A stretch of DNA of 7,819 nt from Campylobacterota bacterium (GTDB taxonomy: Bacteria > Campylobacterota > Campylobacteria > Campylobacterales > SZUA-545): the NCBI GenBank assembly GCA_003561815.1, contig PWVP01000082.1:1-7819 (forward strand). The letters are read 5' to 3'. Each line of letters opens with the position of its first letter. Position 1 is the stretch's first letter. Shown one piece after another: positions 5,423-7,819 of the stretch. Made by a program: the position numbers and the translations under genes. Under the pieces are notes generated by a model. It had not been told where the DNA came from and searched no databases. It saw only the letters and a program-made list of their open reading frames with translations.

Positions 5423-7511
5423 CCTTTAGCAGCTGCTTAATGCGCCGTTTGCTCCCGCCAAAGAGCTCTTTATAGCGATTGGTGCGGATGTCACTCTGGA
5501 GCTGATCGAGCGTGATCTGCCGCGGGTAGATCACCATCGCACTGAGCTGCTCACAGCGGTTGGCGAGCATATCGGGCACCTCCTCTAAAAAGGGTGCGTA
5601 CGAGAGGGTCTCTCGGCGTGCGGAGAGGATGATCAGCAGATCGTCAGGCGTGCATTCGCCCACAAACTCTCCAAGCATCCGCCAGTCATCAAACCGCACC
5701 GATTCGCTCTCGATCGGTGGCTCTGTGCCCATCATGACCGCTTTAGCATAGCGCAGCGAGAGGGACGAGCCAGCCAGCCGCACCGAAGCGCCGGTCTCTT
5801 TGATGAGCCGTTTAATCTGGCGCAGGGTGTGGAAATAGCCCTCCTCCAGCTCGCTTCGGGGCGGGATCAGCAGCGTGATGCGTTTGAAGGTGTTGAGCGG
5901 CTGTTTGAGGTGGGTGATCCAGGTGCCGTGGAGATTGCGTTTGATGATGGTGTCGATCACATCGCCATAGAGCCGCTCTTTTTTTTCATCCAGATGGCCA
6001 TCCCAGACGATGAGCGAATCGCTCGCCTGTACCTCTCTGGCACCTCTGGCGATCCCCAGCGCCACACTGGGGGCGATGCGCGCGATCACCTCCATCTGGC
6101 TCTCGGTGGCGCTGCTGAGTTTGACCGCTTCTTCCATCATCCGCTGGCCCAGGATGAGCTGATCTTCGGCTTTGGCCCCCTCCTGGATGACATTGAGCGC
6201 GTAGATGGGTTCGTCATCATCGGGCTCTTTAAGCATGACCGCCAGATCCACCAGCGGGTCGATATCGTCGCTTTTTTCGATGGCGATGAGAAGCTTCTGT
6301 TTGATGCCATCGCGCTCGGGCACCACCTGCGCCTCGCTCTCGGCCAGCTTAGAGCCGACACGCTCGACGATGAGCGATCCGGCCAGACAGGTAAAGAGGA
6401 TCATCATCACCGCGCCGTTTAGGATGATCTCATCAAAGAGTCCTAGCCCCATCCCCACAAACACCACCGCCAGCGTCGCCGCCGCCTGGGGGATGGTGAG
6501 GCCAAAGACGCTCAAAATCTCCTCGCGACGCTGGCGAAAGCTCAGCCCCGTGGCAACAGCGCCGAGAAACTTACCGACAATCACCGTGACAGTCATCAGT
6601 GCGGCCACCCAGAGAGTCTCGACGCTACTGACAAAGACCATCGGATCGACCATCATCCCTACGCCGATGAGGAAAAAGGGGATAAAGATCGCATTGCCGA
6701 TAAAGCCCACGCGGTTCATCAGCGGCGAAGCGGAGGGGATGAAGCGATTGAGCGCCAGACCGGCGAAAAACGCCCCGATAATCGGCTCTAATCCCGCGAG
6801 CTTCGCACCATAGGCGACCAGAAAGGCGATGGCGAGCACGAAGATATACTGCGGCACGCTCTCTTCGTGGTATTTAAAAAACCACTGCGCCACGATCGGC
6901 ACGAGCCAAAAGACCGCCACCCCAAAGACTGCCACCTTTAGCGCAAAGAGCCCCCAAAACGCCCCGCCGCTCACCCCCAGCGCGAGGGCGGCGACGATGG
7001 CCAGCACGATGAGCGCGGCGGTATCGGTGAGCACCGAACCGCCCACCGCCACGGCGATCGCGCGGTTTTTAGCGATGCCCAGCTGCTGCGCGATGGGAAA
7101 GGCCAGCAGCGTATGGGAGCCAAACATGCTGCCCAGCAGTGCCGCTGAGGCCCAGCTGAGCCCCAGCAGATAGTGGCCCACCAGCATCCCCAGCCCCATC
7201 GGGATACCAAAGGAAAAGAGGGCAAAAAGCGCACTTTTATGGCTGTTTTTTTTCAGATCGGCGATGTCGATCTCGAGTGCGGCCATAAACATGATATAGA
7301 GCAGCCCCACCGTGCCAAAAAGCACGATCGCAGTGTCGCGCTCAAGCACCCCCGTGCCATACGGCCCCAGCGCGATACCCAGCAGGATCAGCCCCACCAC
7401 CGAAGGGATCCCAAAGCGCCGCAGCGTCACCGTGGCCAGCAGCACCATAAAGAGGATCACCGAAAAGGTGAGCACCGGATCCGAGACCGGAAAAACGAGC
7501 CATTCGCCCAT
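5412..7511 (-). CDS. CPA2-family cation:proton antiporter with soluble C-terminal regulatory half
   Basis: A 699-residue protein. Residues about 11-385 form a Na+/H+-exchanger domain of some 12-13 hydrophobic helices: FGIPSVVGLILLGIALGPYG (33-52) is the typical CPA2 opening, LTDTAALIVL (161-170) carries the transport aspartate D163, and VIVGKFLGA supplies the lysine (K314) often found late in these antiporters. It should exchange a monovalent cation for protons across the inner membrane. Residues about 402-699 are soluble and read as two alpha/beta halves (KQKLLIAIEKSDDIDPLVDL and FKRITLLIPPRSELEEGYF), which resemble tandem Usp-type domains; there is no RCK/TrkA-N GxGxxG motif. Nucleotide control of transport is therefore inferred. 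ATG at 7511 is chosen because TAGGGG precedes it at a suitable distance; the in-frame TTG at 7529 would add six residues and lacks a Shine-Dalgarno. The leader carries paired G/C tracts. Confidence 0.9.
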   Translation of the reverse strand: MGEWLVFPVSDPVLTFSVILFMVLLATVTLRRFGIPSVVGLILLGIALGPYGTGVLERDTAIVLFGTVGLLYIMFMAALEIDIADLKKNSHKSALFALFSFGIPMGLGMLVGHYLLGLSWASAALLGSMFGSHTLLAFPIAQQLGIAKNRAIAVAVGGSVLTDTAALIVLAIVAALALGVSGGAFWGLFALKVAVFGVAVFWLVPIVAQWFFKYHEESVPQYIFVLAIAFLVAYGAKLAGLEPIIGAFFAGLALNRFIPSASPLMNRVGFIGNAIFIPFFLIGVGMMVDPMVFVSSVETLWVAALMTVTVIVGKFLGAVATGLSFRQRREEILSVFGLTIPQAAATLAVVFVGMGLGLFDEIILNGAVMMILFTCLAGSLIVERVGSKLAESEAQVVPERDGIKQKLLIAIEKSDDIDPLVDLAVMLKEPDDDEPIYALNVIQEGAKAEDQLILGQRMMEEAVKLSSATESQMEVIARIAPSVALGIARGAREVQASDSLIVWDGHLDEKKERLYGDVIDTIIKRNLHGTWITHLKQPLNTFKRITLLIPPRSELEEGYFHTLRQIKRLIKETGASVRLAGSSLSLRYAKAVMMGTEPPIESESVRFDDWRMLGEFVGECTPDDLLIILSARRETLSYAPFLEEVPDMLANRCEQLSAMVIYPRQITLDQLQSDIRTNRYKELFGGSKRRIKQLLKAKP

Positions 7512-7550
7512 AAAAACCCCTACGCGCAAGATAACGGCTATTTTGACACC

Positions 7551-7589
7551 GGGGGGCTTAATGGGGGGTCGCTAGACTCATGCCCCCCC
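7551..7589. other. Paired G6, G6 and C7 homopolymer tracts in the antiporter leader
   Basis: On the plus strand GGGGGG occurs at 7551-7556 and 7563-7568, followed by CCCCCCC at 7583-7589. The C7 run could pair with either G6 run, but not both, giving two mutually exclusive short stems. It lies 40-78 bp upstream of the antiporter ATG, in its leader or promoter. A possible leftward extended -10 (TGT then CAAAAT, plus positions 7540-7548) lies inside this leader, but is weak. Runs of this length are modest, yet poly-G/C tracts are a known site of length variation in Campylobacterota. No T-run follows, so a terminator is unlikely. Confidence 0.45.
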
Positions 7590-7593
7590 GCCC

Positions 7594-7620
7594 AATATCC
7601 GGACACTATGTCCTATGATC
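7594..7620. promoter_or_regulatory. Dyad element 1 (GGACA-N3-TGTCC)
   Basis: GGACA at 7601-7605 and TGTCC at 7609-7613 form a perfect inverted repeat around a 3-bp spacer (CTA). ATATCC lies directly to the left, and TATGATC to the right is a poorer mirror. The shape (half-site, 3-bp centre, half-site, with AT-rich outer boxes) suits a dimeric transcription factor. The centre at 7607 is exactly 40 bp from that of element 2, about four helical turns. Confidence 0.55.
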
Positions 7621-7633
7621 CTGTTTATCGCCT

Positions 7634-7660
7634 GATATCAGGACATTTTGTCCGTCTATC
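7634..7660. promoter_or_regulatory. Dyad element 2 (GGACA-N3-TGTCC)
   Basis: GGACA at 7641-7645 and TGTCC at 7649-7653 repeat the core of element 1 with spacer TTT. The outer boxes GATATC (7634-7639) and CTATC (7656-7660) are partly symmetrical. An isolated AGACA half-site follows at 7671-7675. Both perfect cores lie upstream of the candidate rightward promoter, at roughly -113 and -73 from its predicted start, which would suit an activator; they could equally serve the leftward antiporter gene. Confidence 0.55.
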
Positions 7661-7683
7661 AAAATCATCAAGACATTAAAATA

Positions 7684-7713
7684 GAGACAATCTTAAGTCG
7701 ATCGGGCTAGAAT
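7684..7713 (+). promoter_or_regulatory. Candidate rightward promoter
   Basis: GAGACA (7684-7689, four of six to TTGACA) and TAGAAT (7708-7713, five of six to TATAAT) are separated by 18 bp. The predicted start near 7720 gives a 5' leader of about 75 nt or more, containing dyad element 3. The -35 hexamer overlaps an AGACA half-site (7685-7689), so a regulator binding there would compete with polymerase. This is read by eye only. Confidence 0.4.
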
Positions 7714-7748
7714 ATGTCGAAACGCACTGGTTCGGGAGTGTTTTTGCT

Positions 7749-7779
7749 GATATTCAGACATTTGGAGTGTCTGGATATC
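7749..7779. promoter_or_regulatory. Dyad element 3, long inverted repeat with 12-bp arms
   Basis: GATATTCAGACA (7749-7760) and TGTCTGGATATC (7768-7779) are complementary at 11 of 12 positions around a 7-nt loop (TTTGGAG). It repeats the GATATC plus RGACA/TGTCY theme of elements 1 and 2, but with a wider centre. As RNA it would form a stable hairpin ending about 15 nt before the first possible start codon downstream. It may be an operator, an RNA control element, or the end of a mobile element. No T-run follows, so it is not a standard terminator. Confidence 0.6.
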
Positions 7780-7794
7780 GGGTGGTTTCCGGCA

Positions 7795-7819
7795 ATGAGG
7801 TACATTGTGGGGATGAATA
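7795..7819 (+). CDS. Possible 5' end of the next rightward gene (partial)
   Basis: An open frame runs from ATG at 7795 off the window edge and reads MRYIVGMN. Alternative in-frame starts are GTG at 7807, which has GAGGT (7797-7801) five bases upstream, and ATG at 7813. The visible residues are too few to identify a product or be sure that it is a gene. Support comes only from the upstream promoter-like sequence and dyads pointing toward it. Confidence 0.3.

Noticed and set aside
5829..6422. 197-residue open frame on the plus strand
   Set aside because: It lies wholly inside the antiporter gene on the opposite strand, has no ribosome site, and its composition is that of a mirror frame of GC-rich code.
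7512..7529. TTG start for the antiporter
   Set aside because: Lacks a Shine-Dalgarno; TAGGGG, which falls inside this extension, serves the ATG at 7511.
7173..7679. 168-residue open frame on the plus strand, running into the intergenic dyads
   Set aside because: It is mostly antisense to the antiporter N-terminus, is a low-complexity His/Lys/Gln/Arg string, and its final part only crosses the noncoding repeats.
7594..7779. CRISPR array
   Set aside because: The repeats are short inverted dyads with unequal spacing, not direct repeats of 24-37 bp with regular spacers.
1..7819. tRNA, rRNA or other known structured RNA genes
   Set aside because: No cloverleaf, ribosomal RNA segment or recognisable riboswitch was seen in the short noncoding gaps.

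Overview
The window reads as a bacterial chromosome segment, most likely from a Campylobacterota (epsilonproteobacterial) organism with unusually high GC for that group. The pointers are a soluble PAS histidine kinase with the GAIAHQWKQPIS-type H-box, a tiny flagellar-rod-like protein, a stand-alone NifX/NifB-fold protein, a UPF0114 membrane protein, and promoters with good -10 boxes but no recognisable -35 boxes. This is inferred from protein resemblance and gene content; no single marker gene settles it.

Layout. 1-730 (minus): a UPF0114-type membrane protein cut by the window edge, preceded by a dinitrogenase FeMo-cofactor-family small protein. 731-820: a compact divergent promoter region. 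821-2177 (plus): a two-gene cassette of a Dam/DpnM-type adenine methyltransferase and an overlapping small PD-(D/E)XK nuclease, most simply a type II restriction-modification system. 2166-3672 (minus): a cytoplasmic PAS histidine kinase and, upstream of it, a 94-residue flagellar rod-type protein. 3673-3829: a divergent regulatory region. 3830-5422 (plus): a two-TM methyl-accepting chemotaxis protein. 5412-7511 (minus): a CPA2-type cation:proton antiporter with a long soluble C-terminal half. 7512-7819: a gene-poor, more AT-rich stretch with paired G/C homopolymer tracts, three dyad elements built on RGACA/TGTCY half-sites, a possible rightward promoter, and perhaps the first codons of the next gene.

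How it fits together. The genes do not form one pathway. The motility/sensing group (rod-like protein, kinase, chemoreceptor) suggests a flagellated, environment-sensing bacterium, and the antiporter adds ion/pH homeostasis. Packing is tight: both convergent gene pairs overlap by 11-12 bp at their 3' ends and the two restriction-modification genes overlap by 8 bp.

The two signals most worth following are (1) the strong excess of GATC, and especially CGATCG, across a region that encodes a Dam-type methylase next to a nuclease, and (2) the cluster of dyads at 7594-7779, which looks like an undescribed operator array for the gene just beyond the right edge.
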